64,000 nt of DNA, from assembly GCA_944739405.2 (NCBI GenBank), contig OX123183.2:118056331-118120330 (forward strand). The letters run 5' to 3'. A program made the position numbers and the translations under genes. Numbering within the stretch: the stretch's first letter is position 1; each line of letters opens with the position of its first letter. Source of the stretch: Euclidia mi. Lineage: Eukaryota; Arthropoda; Insecta; Lepidoptera; Erebidae. The notes below the pieces were generated by a model. The model did not search any database, was not told the DNA's origin, and was given only the letters and a program-made list of their open reading frames with translations. Below are positions 21,950-33,774 of this stretch, piece by piece.

Positions 21950-24900
21950 GGAAGGTAGGAGAAGGTATTCTAAGGCGTCGGGACGTGACGACCCCACCGC
22001 CCACTGGGGGAGTTACTCTGACGAGTAGATACTCGTCATAGTATCTCCCCCAGCGCAAGCAGTCAACCGAAAGATGGCAGTCAAACTATCCGAACCTGGC
22101 GGAAGTAAATCCCAAGGTGCTAGATGGGCAGCAGCGTCCAGCACTAAAAACTTCCGCCACTGCGATCGCCAATACGCCTGCCAAGCGTGGCGATTATGGC
22201 AAATCCCCCCATAAATGAACCACACCAATAAAAACCGGCCCCTAGTCCCCGGCGGCCCCGCTAGTCCTGGTTATGGTAGCGGCCATGGTAACGGCGGGGC
22301 AAGGGGTGCGAAGAATCTCCAGAAGAGATCGGGCTACCACCACCAACGACAATTGGCCCTGGCAACACTGAACACGCGCACACTGCGGACCGACGAGAAG
22401 ATTGTCGAGCTGGAAGAAGAATTGAGCAAGTTGCGATGGGGTATCATAGGCCTATCTGAAGTCCGAAGACAGGGGGAGGACTCGATAGTTCTCAATTCCG
22501 GCAACTTGCTCTTCTACCGGGAGGGCAACCAACAGTCCCAAGGTAATGTCTGTTCATCGTCCACAAATCTCTCGTGATCAACGTGGTAAATATTGGGAGT
22601 GTGTCGAGCAGGGTAGCGTACCATATACTCAGAATATCCAAGCGGTATTCGCTGAAGGTCATACAGGTATACGCTCCGATCTCGATGCACCCCGATGAGG
22701 AGGTGGAAGCCATGTACGAGGACATATCTCGGGCTATACATGGCTTCAAAACCCATTACACCGTGGTCATGGGAAATTTTAACGCGAAACTGGGCAAACG
22801 CGACGGTGATGAGCTGAGAGTGGGGCAATTTGGTTATGGACATCGGAATTCCCGGGGTCACTTGCTGGCTAGCTTTATGGAGAAGGAAGGCCTCTATATG
22901 ATGAATTCCTTCTTCAAAAAGCGAGAATGCCGCAAGTGGACCTGGGTAAGTCCAGACGGTGCCACCAAAAATGAGATCAACTTTATCATGTCGACGAAGA
23001 GGCAGATATTCAATGATGTCTCCGTGATCAATTCGCTTAAAGTGGGGAGCGATCACCGAATGGTAAGAGGCACATTGAATATCTGTACAAGCCTCGAACG
23101 GTCGAGGTTGATAAAGTCCACGCTCCGACCGGCACCGGTTCATATCCAAAACCCCGAGAGCTTTCAGCTCGAACTCAAGAACCGTTTCAAATGCCTGGGC
23201 GAATGCGTAGATGTGGACGAGTACAGTAACGGGTTCGTGGATGCTGTCCATACAACATGGGCAAAATTTTTAAAGCCCCAGAAAAGCAAGAGAACTAGCA
23301 AGATATCAGGTCCGACCCTCGAGCTGTTAGAAGAAAGGCGCAAGATGGTTCTGCTATCCTCCGACGACATGCCGAAATATCGGCACCTCAACAGACAGAT
23401 CTCTAAGTCTCTGACTCGCGATCTCCGCCAATACAACACAAAATGTGTTCGTGAGGCGATCGAGCAGAATAAGGGATCCAAAGTGTTCCAGAGGGATCTG
23501 TCTGTTGGGCAGAGTCAGCTGACAAAGCTGAAGACGGAAGATGGCAGAATTGTATCGTCCAAGCCTGAGCTCTTGGAGGAGATCGAAAGGTTCTATGGAC
23601 AGCTATACACGACAACGCAACAACCCGCAAGTACTCCAGCGTCAGACCCTAGAGCTGGATTGACCCGACACTATACCGAAGATATCCCGGACGTCAGCAT
23701 GCACGAGATTAGTGTGGCTCTCAAACAGCTCAAAAACAACAAGGCGCCGGGTGATGACGGAATTACGAGCGAGCTTCTAAAGGCCGGCGGTACACCCGCT
23801 AGAGAAGCCCTTTGGAAGCTATTAAATTCCGTCATTCTCGAGGGTAAAACGCCACAGGCGTGGCACAGAGGTGTGGTGGTGCTTTTCTTTAAGAAAGGGG
23901 ATAAAACCCTCTTAAAGAACTACAGACCCATCACACTTCTGAGCCACGTCTACAAGCTGTTTTCGAGGGTCATCACGAATCGTCACGAGAGCAAGCTAGA
24001 CGACTTCCAGCCTCCCGAACCAGCCGGTTTCCGTAAAGGCTATAGTACCATAGACCACATACATACGCTGCGGCAGGTTATACCGAAGTCCGAGGAGTAT
24101 AACCAGCCCCTATGCTTGGCGTTTGTGGACTATGAGAAAGCCTTCGATTCGATCGAAACCTGGGCGGTGCTACAGTCTCTCCAACGATGCCGGATTGACT
24201 ACCGATATATCGAAGTGCTGAAGTGTTTGTATGAAAACGCCACTATGTCAGTCCGCCTTCAGGACCAGAGTTCGAAACCTATTCAACTCCAGCGAGGAGT
24301 GAGACAGGGGGGTGTCATATCCCCGAAACTGTTTACCACTGCGCTGGAGGATGTTTTCAAGCTTCTTGACTGGAATGGACTCGGCATCAACATCAACGGC
24401 GAATCATGTCGAACGTCCATGTTGTACCTGCTCCTATTCAGGTTGGGAACTCTACGCTCGAAGTTGTCGAAAAGTATATCTACCTGGGACAAGTAGTCCA
24501 ATTAGGTAGGTCCAACTTCGAGAAGGAGGTCAATCGTCGAATCCAACTCAGTTGGGCAGCGTTCGGGAAGCTACGACATATCTTCTCGTCCGATATCCCG
24601 CAGTGTCTCAAGACGAAAGTCTTTGACCAGTGTGTGTTGCCAGTGATGACGTACGGATCAGAAACGTGGTCGCTCACTATGGGCGTTATCAGAAGGCTCA
24701 AGGTCACTCAGAGGGCGATGGAGAGAGCTATGCTTGGAGTTTCCCTGCGAGATAGAATCAGAAATGAGGAGATCCGCAGTAGAACCAAAGTCGCCGACAT
24801 AGCTCTCCGGATAGCCAAGCTGAAGTGGCAGTGGGCAGGGCACATAGCTCGCAGAACCGATGGCCGTTGGGGCAGAAAGGTTCTGGAGTGGCGGCCACGT

Positions 24901-25059
24901 ACCAGACGACGCAGCAGAGGTAGGCCCCCCGCAAGGTGATCCGACGATCTAGTCAAGATCGCGGGAGGCGGTTGGCTGCGGGCGGCTCAAGACCGGTCTG
25001 TGTGGAACCTTGGGGGAGGCCTATGTCCAGCAGTGGACGTCGTTTGGCTGATATGATGA
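21950..25059 (+). mobile_element. RTE-type LINE, internally deleted
   Basis: A single-protein non-LTR retrotransposon about 3.1 kb long. A GC-rich 5' leader (about 21950-22214) precedes an endonuclease-RT reading region (22215-24939 and on). A very short 3' end follows, terminating in 'ggctgatatgatga'. The 5' limit is judged only by the composition change, and I could not find a clear target-site duplication. The element is dead: it carries one early frameshift, a deletion in the RT and a late nonsense codon. Confidence 0.8.
22215..24939 (+). pseudogene. RTE-type endonuclease/reverse transcriptase, broken
   Basis: The ATG at 22215 opens a basic N-terminus that runs into an AP-endonuclease-like domain (LATLNTRTLR, then GIIGLSEVRR). 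A frameshift near 22545-22555 moves the frame. The region from 22556 on has the rest of the endonuclease (VIQVYAPIS; VMGNFNAKLG; GSDHRMVRG). The RT follows: NNKAPGDDGITSELLK, NYRPITLLSHVYKLFSR, AFVDYEKAFDSIE, GVRQGGVISPKLF. At about 24400-24406 the sequence jumps from NGLGININGE straight to the post-RT region (KYIYLGQ; LRIAKLKWQWAGHIARR). The catalytic F/YADD motif and roughly 70 residues are therefore gone. A TGA at 24937-24939 then stops the frame, and the C-terminal tail stays open to about 25055. It cannot make an active RT. Confidence 0.85.
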
Positions 25060-25479
25060 AAGAAGGGAAGTGTAATTTCCCTATCAATTTTGTAGTGCCA
25101 TCATTATTAACAAAATTACAGACAATATTAATATAGTAGAAATATATGAACATTGAAGGTTTATTGATCGGTGGTGTGTTTACCATAATTACTAGGTGCA
25201 GCGTACTTTTGTTCAAAGGTAACATTATAGCAACATTTTAATTAAAACGCAAAAACGTGTCGTTATGGATTCACTACTCGTGCTGCGTCTAGGGGTGTCG
25301 AGTAATTTCTAATGATGTTAAATTGACTTTACTTTTTTATTTAAGGTCTAGTAAAAAAAAATCTTCAATGTTAAGTTTTATTTAAAATCATTAAAAAACA
25401 ATATTTGGTGTTAGCTTAGAAGTAAGTGATAAACAAAGTAATATTAATAATAATTTTGAAAATGGGATTATGTGATTAC
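25060..25479. other. AT-rich stretch without recognised gene
   Basis: No frame or repeat recognised between the RTE element and the nuclease-domain remnant. Confidence 0.45.
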
Positions 25480-25805
25480 GGGATTTTTTATTGGGACAAA
25501 ACCTGCGTAGACATCCTCGCGCCATGCCATGTTCCAAGCTCAGGAGGCCATGATGGCGCTGCTGCTGCATCGATTGAGGGATCAAACGGCGCAAATATAG
25601 TAATCTAGTAGCTAATTAGTACTAGTTGAAACGCTAGGCTCATGGGGTCCGAGCGCTCGTTCTTTATACCGAGAAATATCTAAACGGTTAATCGATCTCT
25701 GCTCAAATAATCAGCATTGCCATCCAACGTGGCAATGCTGCCAGCTTTCTGGGCACGTTACCCGATGATATCGATGCGGAGGCATTCTACGACGCCCAAG
25801 CCCAC
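25480..25805 (+). pseudogene. Remnant of LINE C-terminal nuclease-like domain (copy 1)
   Basis: Reads WDKTCVDILAPCHVPSSGG and then GAAAASIEGSNGAN before breaking. These align to WDATCVDTLAPSHLPGTAG in the copy at 34.6 kb. Further on, 'ctcatggggtccgagcgctc' (25640) and 'cattgccatccaacgtggca' (25713) match that copy in order, as does 'gctgccagctttctgggcac'. Stops and indels break every frame. It has lost the zinc-binding part and the RPD motif, so only the last third of the domain remains. Confidence 0.7.
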
Positions 25806-26877
25806 CTGTACTCTTCACTTGTTATTTTTAGATTTATGTACATATATATTCTTAGAAATTATGGTTATTTAAGATAGTAATGTATATAGTTATAATTAAT
25901 CATCTGTAAAGTTATTATGAAAATTTATGAAAATAAGTACATTTTTAAAACTCTAAAAAAAAATTTTGAAAGTCGCTTATGACAGGCTGCAGTTCGATGG
26001 CGGTTGTCGTTCATATCAAATTTACCCGATTTTATTACATTAAATGCTTGTTTTAGTGTGTTTTATACTGCAATTAAATCTTGTTTAATAATAGTGCAAG
26101 GCTGTACTGGTATCTCATAAGTAAGTTAGTGAAGCATTTTACTGATTTGTCAAGTTCGTCGGTTCCAATTCATAGGTATTTTTCCAAACATTGCTACATT
26201 AAAATCTCCCAGGACGACACACGCATACTCGAAATTCAACCATAATTTTAACTCCAATCACTTCTGCATACAAATTTAACTATGCCAAATCCTGCATTTC
26301 TGTTTGATTTTTCACTTATCAAATCAACCTACATAACATTATTTAGAAATATAATAATTTAAACTAGCCGGTGTCAACCCTGCACGCGTTTGACGTTGAC
26401 AGCTTGTAATACATTAATTAAAATGCTGTCGGCTGCGCTTCGATTTTATAGTTTTCAATATAACATAATATATGCATAGCTATCTATATTATATGCGCCA
26501 TAGTTTCCTTTCTACCCTGCCGCTGGGTTTGATTGGTAAATCATTTAGTGTCGACGTTCTGCCCGTAAAATTATGTATTTCTAGCGTGAAGAGGAAATGT
26601 TTGTGAAATAAACGATTGGACGAAATTCGTGGTATTTACTGTTTGCAGGTTTAAGTACGTAGTTTATTGCAAGAAATTGATTTGCAATGAGCTGTGATGT
26701 ATTTTAGAGACTGTGTTGCCTATCAACCTGTTGAAATGACTGTACTGATGATCTTTTTTTTTTGTAATAGAAACCCAATCCAAGTAGACTTTGGGAGATG
26801 GAAGTGGACATGACGCTGCAAACTTGCTCCAATGACTAATCCATAGGCGATATGGACTTATGGAGGCGTTCATAGCG
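25806..26877. other. AT-rich stretch without supported gene
   Basis: No recognisable gene or repeat. A minus-strand frame at 26664-26873 has no known domain. Confidence 0.45.
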
Positions 26878-27060
26878 TAAGTTAGCTTGGCGTTCGTAAG
26901 AGGTCGGCAAAGCTAAGCAACGCTTGGACAGGTCGCCACTTGAATCAGATGGGTGACCGCGTGTAGCATTTATATCAGCGCACTACCGTGCTTCGGAGGG
27001 CACGTTAAGTTTTCAGTCCCGGTTCTTATCTCAGGATTTTGATGTCGGAGGTCTTCGGGA
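26878..27060 (+). repeat. 5S-rRNA-like SINE (SINE3-type) fragment
   Basis: 'aagctaagcaacgcttgg', 'cacttgaatcagatgggt' and 'ggtgaccgcgtg' follow, in order and spacing, the internal promoter and 3' half of insect 5S rRNA (AAGTTAAGCAAC ... ACTTGGATGGGTGACCGCC). Downstream text ('gcttcggagggcacgttaag', 'gtcggaggtcttcggg') is unlike 5S rRNA and would be the SINE body. It is not a 5S gene: the 5' third is diverged and the 3' end is replaced. Confidence 0.6.
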
Positions 27061-30000
27061 GGGCAAAAACTCCGACATTTGAGTCGGCCACACACTCATA
27101 CGGAAAAAAAGAAAAGACTCATGGTAGCTGAAGATCGTCATGCGCTCACTGTTAACCCAGTCTGCATATAATGCAACAAACAACAGCCGTGAATATATAC
27201 AAATCGAACATTTCATCACCAGAGCAAACAATGCCCGCTTCACAAACAAGCAAATGCAGAGTAGAGCATTATTTCGTATTAATGAATCGGATCTCGGGAG
27301 CATAGTTTTTAATATCTGTAATGAAAGCTGCAAATATGATGCGAGGTGCATGCGCCGAGCGTGCACCTAAGAAATTGGGAAGTGACCACTGTGTAAAGAG
27401 ATAGCGGTTTTGTAAGTGAGTAATTGGTCTTCGTGTTATTATAAAGGAAAATGTCATGCAAGAAATGCTCCTTGAAGCTATCTGAATTTTCGTATACTCG
27501 CGACTATCACTTACCTCACAAGCTTTTTGGGAATTTTCAGTAGCTTGTAATTTCTGAAACCGACGAAGGCTCTGAATATTTGACCATAATAAGGAAAGAA
27601 TTAATACAATCTGGCCTCTGCTTATAGAAAGATGGGCTTCATCGCCACGCTCTTTTCTTTACCAAAGATCGAAACATTCACAGGAAAGAAAAATAACAGC
27701 AGGCATATTTTACTTCGATCTTCTGCGCCAGTGTGGCATTAACACTATTGCACTTGCCCTGTCATGCTCTAACTAGTGTGTGTGGCTCTACCGCTCAACT
27801 TCATGATACACGACAGATGACGTACCAGCCACACTCTAAGCCCCAGCTTCTAAGCCCGCCATCCACGACACAATCGTCCCACCGCACATTTCATTTCCCA
27901 TTGCAAAACGAATCTGCGACGTTGGTGCATTAGTAAATTACTCACGTCGGTACAGTCTCTACTACCCCACGCCGTACTTTTGAAAACTTTGAATTTTGTC
28001 GCTAACACTCGAAACTAACTAATTTGTATAATTAACAAACCCCGCCTACCGGATCAGACTGTTGTTTTGTAAATTTTCCTTCCCCTTAATTTAATTTGTG
28101 GCTGGAATATTTTCGGTGGCGATGTAATAATAAATTGCCTAGATAGAGTGATTTTAAGGCCTACTGCTAATGTTCAGTGTTTTGAATTCGGTCTCCATTT
28201 AGCACAAATTTGCACTACTATATCAAATAATATGTATTCTATACATGCACAATTCAAAAGTGCAAATTATAACTGGATAACATAACGAGCGATTTCATAG
28301 TTCTTAATAAGCAAGTCTTATGAAGTAAATACAATTATCTGAAGCACATACCATTTCGTTTCACACCCAAAACGATTCTCATACCAAACAAGTAAAAGTT
28401 TTAAACATAATTGATATAAACGAACAAAAAAATGAGTCCATAAAACCGAGCGTCCCGCTGAAAACGAATTTTATCAACTTTCCAACGTTTTACTTACAGA
28501 AAAAACATTGCCGTGTTAAAATAAGCAACGCTGGTAAAACGCATTACCTATGGCAATAAGTTACCTAAACGACAGCCGATGGGAGTATATAACTGGCGAG
28601 CACATTCGTGCGGCGGCCTAAAGTAATGGAATAAAAACATAAAGAGCATTAGAGTGAGTCGTGTGAAGGACGCGAGATAATACAGTGGGTACCCAACCTT
28701 ATCGACCGTGGCTAAGCGCCCAAGCGATGTTTGATAGGCTAAAGAACCTCCGCTGAAATATTTCAATCCTTTTTTTGTTTCAAAGTTGCTGACAAGATTT
28801 TTAGCCGTAATTTTTCCTAAAGGCTTTGTTGGACGTTAAATGATTTAAACCATTGTGCTTTTTTTTTGTAATTGCCGCATTGTACGCGTGTAAGGAATGT
28901 CCAAAATGAGGGTTTTTGTATTTGAATCCCTTTCGAAATACCTTACCCAACTTTTTGCGGGTAGTCCTAGTGTGCGCTTAAAAGCTTGTATCACAAAAAC
29001 ATTCCGAATTAATGTCTTTGTGTCACTGTAATGGAGTCACCAAATGGTGCAAATATGTCGTCGGTTGGAAAATAAAAATTATTTATTAAAAATAATTAAT
29101 AATATCAATTTATATTATATTACGTAACAATTATTTCTTTCCAAATAACTTTCCACTATATGACGCTAACTTGCTTTAATTTACATGAAGCATTATAAAA
29201 TACCTAATATTCAATTCCCACATTAACTGAACTCCAGTTATATTAATTTTGAAGAAATCTTAATAACATTATGAATTATGAAAATTGTTAATGAAAGCTG
29301 ACATTCGTATTAAAAAAAACATAATTATGAATGACCATCTAAGTTGAAATTGCATCACATAATCTGTATGAGAACATAAAAAAACGCATTTTCACCAGGG
29401 CGCCGGGAAAGGTTCATAAAATTTAATCTAGCAGTAACAAAATCACTTGGAATTCCCTTTATCGGAACGTTGAAAATTTTCCAATCTGTCTATAATATGT
29501 TATTGATGGGAACTCCATCTCGAAGCTTAACGTCAGACAAAAGTTTCCTCATCCAACCCTGTTGGTATCTATATTATTCCTATCTCTTTTTTCAACTTAA
29601 GGTGAATATGGATATGTTGGTTTTTAATCTGTACGCCCGGTCCGGTTTATTCGGTCGGCGATATTACAATAAAATTATGCACCAATTGCTGACAATAAAA
29701 TCGGTTTAAAGTAGTTGAATCTCAACATGTGATATTTTTGTAAACATTTTTGTAGTGTAGTTATTGTTATTTATTGGTTGTGATTTGATACATTTTAACC
29801 GTCGCTTGTTAGACAGTGAAACCTAACAAATATGATCCCAGAATTTGTAAAAACAAAAAGCAGCAATAACTGGAGCACTTCTTCTAACTGACGATTTAAT
29901 TATGCGTAACAAATTAGCGCACTTACTTATTAAAGCAGCTAGGTTTATGTTCTTTTTCAAATGCTGTATAAACACTATTTTTATCTAACCAAGCTTGCTA

Positions 30001-32371
30001 TGATGCAGAAAAAGAGCCTACTTTCTTTGTGGCATGATAAATGGCACACATAATATATAACAGATAGCCAATGAAAAAAATGTCAAGGAACAAATCGTCG
30101 TTGGCTTATTTACGAACCGGACCGAGCGTCCGGTTACAAACCGACTCGCTTGTAACCGTCCATATCTACGGCCGCCTTTACTTGATTTTTTCAACTCAGA
30201 CGTTTTTTAATCAGCTGCCGTTGGAAAATGACCAGTTGCCAGTTATCGGGAAGAGTTTTTAATCAGAACTTTAGCGTATGTGCCAGTGTCTGGGGCTGAA
30301 TCAATAGATATTTTAAGCAAATTAAATCGTTTTGTTTCAGTTTTATGAACGTTTCATAATTTACATATTTTCTGTGGAAGTTCGTTCGCCATTTTTGCAT
30401 TTATTACTGTAATGTTTGATGTGAGATTGCAGTATGAGGTTTCCGGATTGTTATTCTCGTGTTGTAACTTATTTTTTCGAGTGTTTTTTTATGACAATGT
30501 GTGCTGTAAGCTTTTTATAGCTTGTGTAATGTTGGATTGCGTTCTAAAGAGCGTCAGAGTATGATGCGGGATTCTGAAAGCTTTGTAATAAGCTTCTGAT
30601 ATTTTTGTTTGTCGATGGATTGACTCGTTTTTGGACTCAGACAACGTGAGGGATCGAATTTAGGTTTGGCACAGTGTTATAGGAGTTGTGTGATAGGGGT
30701 TTGATAGTATTGTGAAATCTGGAAGTGTAATGGGTAAAAGGACTACAATACTACACTGGGATGAGACACGGGACTTCATTGCTCCTACTGTGCCACGACC
30801 TTTATATAGTAACGTACTTATCTAATTCTTTGTGTGATACTCAAAAAGGTATCGCATTGACACAGCGATGACATGAGTGTAGATATAGGAAAACTTTAAT
30901 GGCCACCCCGTTTGAATAAATTATTAATGATTCATAGCATTCACTTTCACGATTTGAACAGGTATTCAAATTTAGGTCACCACCTATTTATCCGACGTTT
31001 CGACATCTATTTCAATCATGATCACTAACTGGCTGCTACCAATTTTCAAAATTAAATAACGTAAAACTCAAAGAAATGAGTTTCATTGTATTGTATCAGT
31101 AATTCCTACTGACGTGACACGTATTTATTTGTTCATTTTCATAATTTACCAGAGTCTTAAGCCTCTATATATATTTTGTACAAACATCCCTGCTACATTC
31201 AAAAGTTAGCTTCAAGCCGTGGAACTTTCAGGCCATAAACATATACCGACTGCAATATAAAAGACAAATCACTAGTACTAAGTACCATTTGTTTCTGTCT
31301 TGAAGATACTGAGTTTTCAATAATACTAATAGCTACATTAACTGCCCGTCTTAATACACCTGGGGTTGTTATGATTGACGGGCCTCTTGTTTCGTTTAAT
31401 ATACATTACGGGTTCAGTATCAACGTGTATTGTTTGTGTTGTTTTGGAATACCTAATATAAAATATAATAGTAACATTACTTAGTAATTTTGTTTCGTAA
31501 GGGATGTGTTGGTATTTTATTGATATATCGAAAGGTATTTTTAAGGTAATTTATTACAAACTGTTCAGAATAAGAAACAACAATAGAGTAAATAAGAGTC
31601 GCTATCAAAGTAATTTGATGAAAAGTTAATGGCAAAATATACATACCTATTATGTTGTTTGAAATGATCACTTCAAAGGTGACGTGTTGTCTGATTGATT
31701 TTATTTTGTACAAAAATCCGTGCTGCCTTTGGCCAAAAGGCCTAATGAGGCCCTAAATGCATTGCCTGTGATCAAAACTAAAGCAAGCTAGTAAGACATG
31801 TTATCTAATATCGTATTGTGGTCAGAAAAGTTAGCAAGGAATTAGTATAACTATATTAACAATAACTTTAATTTTATTGCAACAACACGCTTGTCACAGG
31901 TTTCACGTACATAATATAAACACTATTACGCCTATCACGACCGCCATTACAAGATTCTCATCACGGCGCAATCCACTCAAGGGGCAATGTACATCAACCA
32001 TTGCGTAATCAACGTAACGTCTCATTACCCTGGGGTTCTATATTGAAATATGATAGGGTCCCAGCTGCGGGTCCACCGTACTAATTCGAGCGTTTAATCG
32101 ATCGCCGACTCTCCTCCCTAAAGACCGGACGTGGGATTGACAGACGTGGTGGAGCGATTTTGAATATATTTTTATATGGGTTTTTGTTTTAAAGTGATTG
32201 TATTTGTGAATGGCAATTTGTTGCTTACAATCGAGAATATTGTAATAAAGTGTAAAGGAAAATTAGTAAGCGCTTAAAATCCATTATTGTCTTCGATACG
32301 TCAGTGACCATTTCGAAGTTTTATTTTTAATATAAACATATTATTATATTATGTAAAATAAATACACAACT
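27061..32371. other. 5.3-kb stretch without supported gene
   Basis: Mostly AT-rich. Frames at 27031-27366 (minus), 27140-27370, 27733-27933, 28548-28766 (minus), 29470-29709 and 30071-30262 overlap oppositely or lack any known domain. 30890-31070 ('tatccgacgtttcgacatct', 'caatcatgatcactaactgg') has the feel of a dispersed repeat. A GC-richer patch at 31960-32150 has no open frame of note. I cannot name a gene here. Confidence 0.4.
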
Positions 32372-32484
32372 AGCTGACCCGGCGAACTTCGTACCGCCTA
32401 AAAGTCGATTCTTTCATTATTATTTTTTTGATTTTTAAGGCTTTCTCTCCGTAAGAACAATCTTCGTACTTCAAGGAATATAAT

Positions 32485-32686
32485 TGTAGGGGTTAAAAGA
32501 TATTGTTGTGTGAAGGAATAAATAATCCGAAATAGGCAAAGATAAATATGCTTTACTGGTATCAGCTTAATATAAATACAGTGTATATAAGTACGATCTA
32601 ACTAAATGCGGGCGGGAAGACGACTGCCGCGCTGCGCTTATACAATAGCGCGCCTTGTATATTTTGTAGCGTCAGCAGCCGCTACA
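32485..32686 (-). repeat. 3' LTR of the short LTR element
   Basis: 202 bp, begins TGTAGGGGTT and ends GCCGCTACA on the plus strand. 'aataaataatccgaaatagg' and 'tgcttatacaatagcgcgcc' are shared with the other LTR. Differences from that LTR include aaaag/aatag, tatcag/taccag and one extra base near 33833. Confidence 0.85.
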
Positions 32687-32700
32687 ATATTCCCCCCTTT
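32687..32700 (-). promoter_or_regulatory. Polypurine tract
   Basis: The minus strand reads AAAGGGGGGAATAT immediately before the 3' LTR, as expected for the plus-strand priming site of an LTR retrotransposon. Confidence 0.7.
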
Positions 32701-32967
32701 ATTAAAAAGAAAACTAAACATTTTACAATTTAACAATACTAGAGATCAATATTTAAATAGGTACAAAAAAAGAACAATATAAAATATTAATGAATAACTT
32801 CTGCTAGCGCTCGCGAATTGCGTCATATCATTGACATGTATCGAGTTACCGGAGCGCTAGTTCTGAGAAAGCAAACTAAGTAAAAATACTGTACGGATGC
32901 CACATGCTCTTTATATCTATAAACTAAGAATTTTTATTTTTAGAACAGATATAAAATAACTTTTAAT

Positions 32968-33774
32968 TTAAACCACAATATAACTGCACATAACTACCGT
33001 TACTGTCGAACTTCCTTTTGCTCTTCGTAAGCCGCTTGTACTGGGAGCTGGTCGTACGAAGAAGCAAATACGTTCATCTATCCTGCCAGCGATCTTCGTA
33101 TGCTGCCTGGGCCGTACTGAGGGACGAAAGGGTGCGCTATCCAACACTGAGCGGTATCCATCCTCGCCTCCAAGTGTGATCAGCCGCATCGACGCGTGCA
33201 CTATCCCGTAGAGCCCGTAGAGTGCCACCGCCGGTCCCATGTCGTTCCTCGTCCTCGGAGTAAGCTGCGTATTGTCCGTCTTGGTGCGGAATGCTGCCTC
33301 GCCACCAAGGTCAATACGCCTTACGCTGCCCGACGTACGCACTGTCCTTCAGAGTGCCGCCGCCGTCGTGTGCCGCTCCGGAAATTCGCCTGCTACCCAT
33401 ATGGGCACACACGGCACACACGGCAATATTGCCGTAGACGCTATTGTCGGCAGATCCTCGTGTTGTCTGTCACATACTTGTTTGCACGTGTCCTGACTCA
33501 GATGTTCACCGCAGTTAGGTCGTAAGCCCTTTCGGTCGTAGTAAAAGGGGCGAGTCATCTCCCATGAGTCCAGGATGCCTCCGTGTCCACACTGCTTGGC
33601 TGCACGCTGTTGCCACGCGCACATGCGCTTGTTTGATTCCGCTGACCATGTGCACGTGCGTCGATGCCGCGTTGCCGTAGCTGTGCCGAAGGTTGCGTTT
33701 TCTTTGTAGGGGTCACCAATGTAGGGGTTAATAGATATTGTTGTGTGAAGGAATAAATAATCCGAAATAGGCAA
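32968..33774 (-). pseudogene. Unidentified GC-rich open region inside the short LTR element
   Basis: One minus-strand frame stays open for about 268 codons with a single TGA (33349-33351), dividing it into 141 and 124 codons. It starts inside the 5' LTR. The first part is cysteine-rich, with CTWSAESNKRMC, then PFYYDRKGLRPNC, then CGEHLSQDTCKQVC. The FYYD...C...CxxxC spacing faintly recalls the end of a Kunitz-type domain, but the central cysteines and glycines do not fit. The second part is Arg/Gly-rich. GC content is far above the flanks, which makes long chance frames more likely, and the plus strand also has overlapping frames (33196-33525). No gag or pol motif is seen. It may be captured host sequence; function unknown. 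Confidence 0.3.
33705..33718 (-). promoter_or_regulatory. Primer-binding site, tRNA-Trp type
   Basis: The minus strand reads TGGTGACCCCTACA one base inside the 5' LTR. The first ten bases complement the 3' end of insect tRNA-Trp (GGGGTCACCA). The next bases diverge from tRNA-Trp and instead repeat the LTR's own end, ACCCCTACA. Confidence 0.6.

Noticed and set aside
22514..23251. 245-codon minus-strand open frame
   Set aside because: Exact antisense shadow of the RTE endonuclease region; no domain of its own.
26878..27000. A 5S rRNA gene
   Set aside because: Only internal blocks resemble 5S rRNA; the 5' third is diverged and the 3' end is replaced by other sequence.
33196..33525. Plus-strand open frames inside the miniature LTR element
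   Set aside because: They overlap the longer minus-strand frame, and the element's own strand is minus by its primer site and purine tract.
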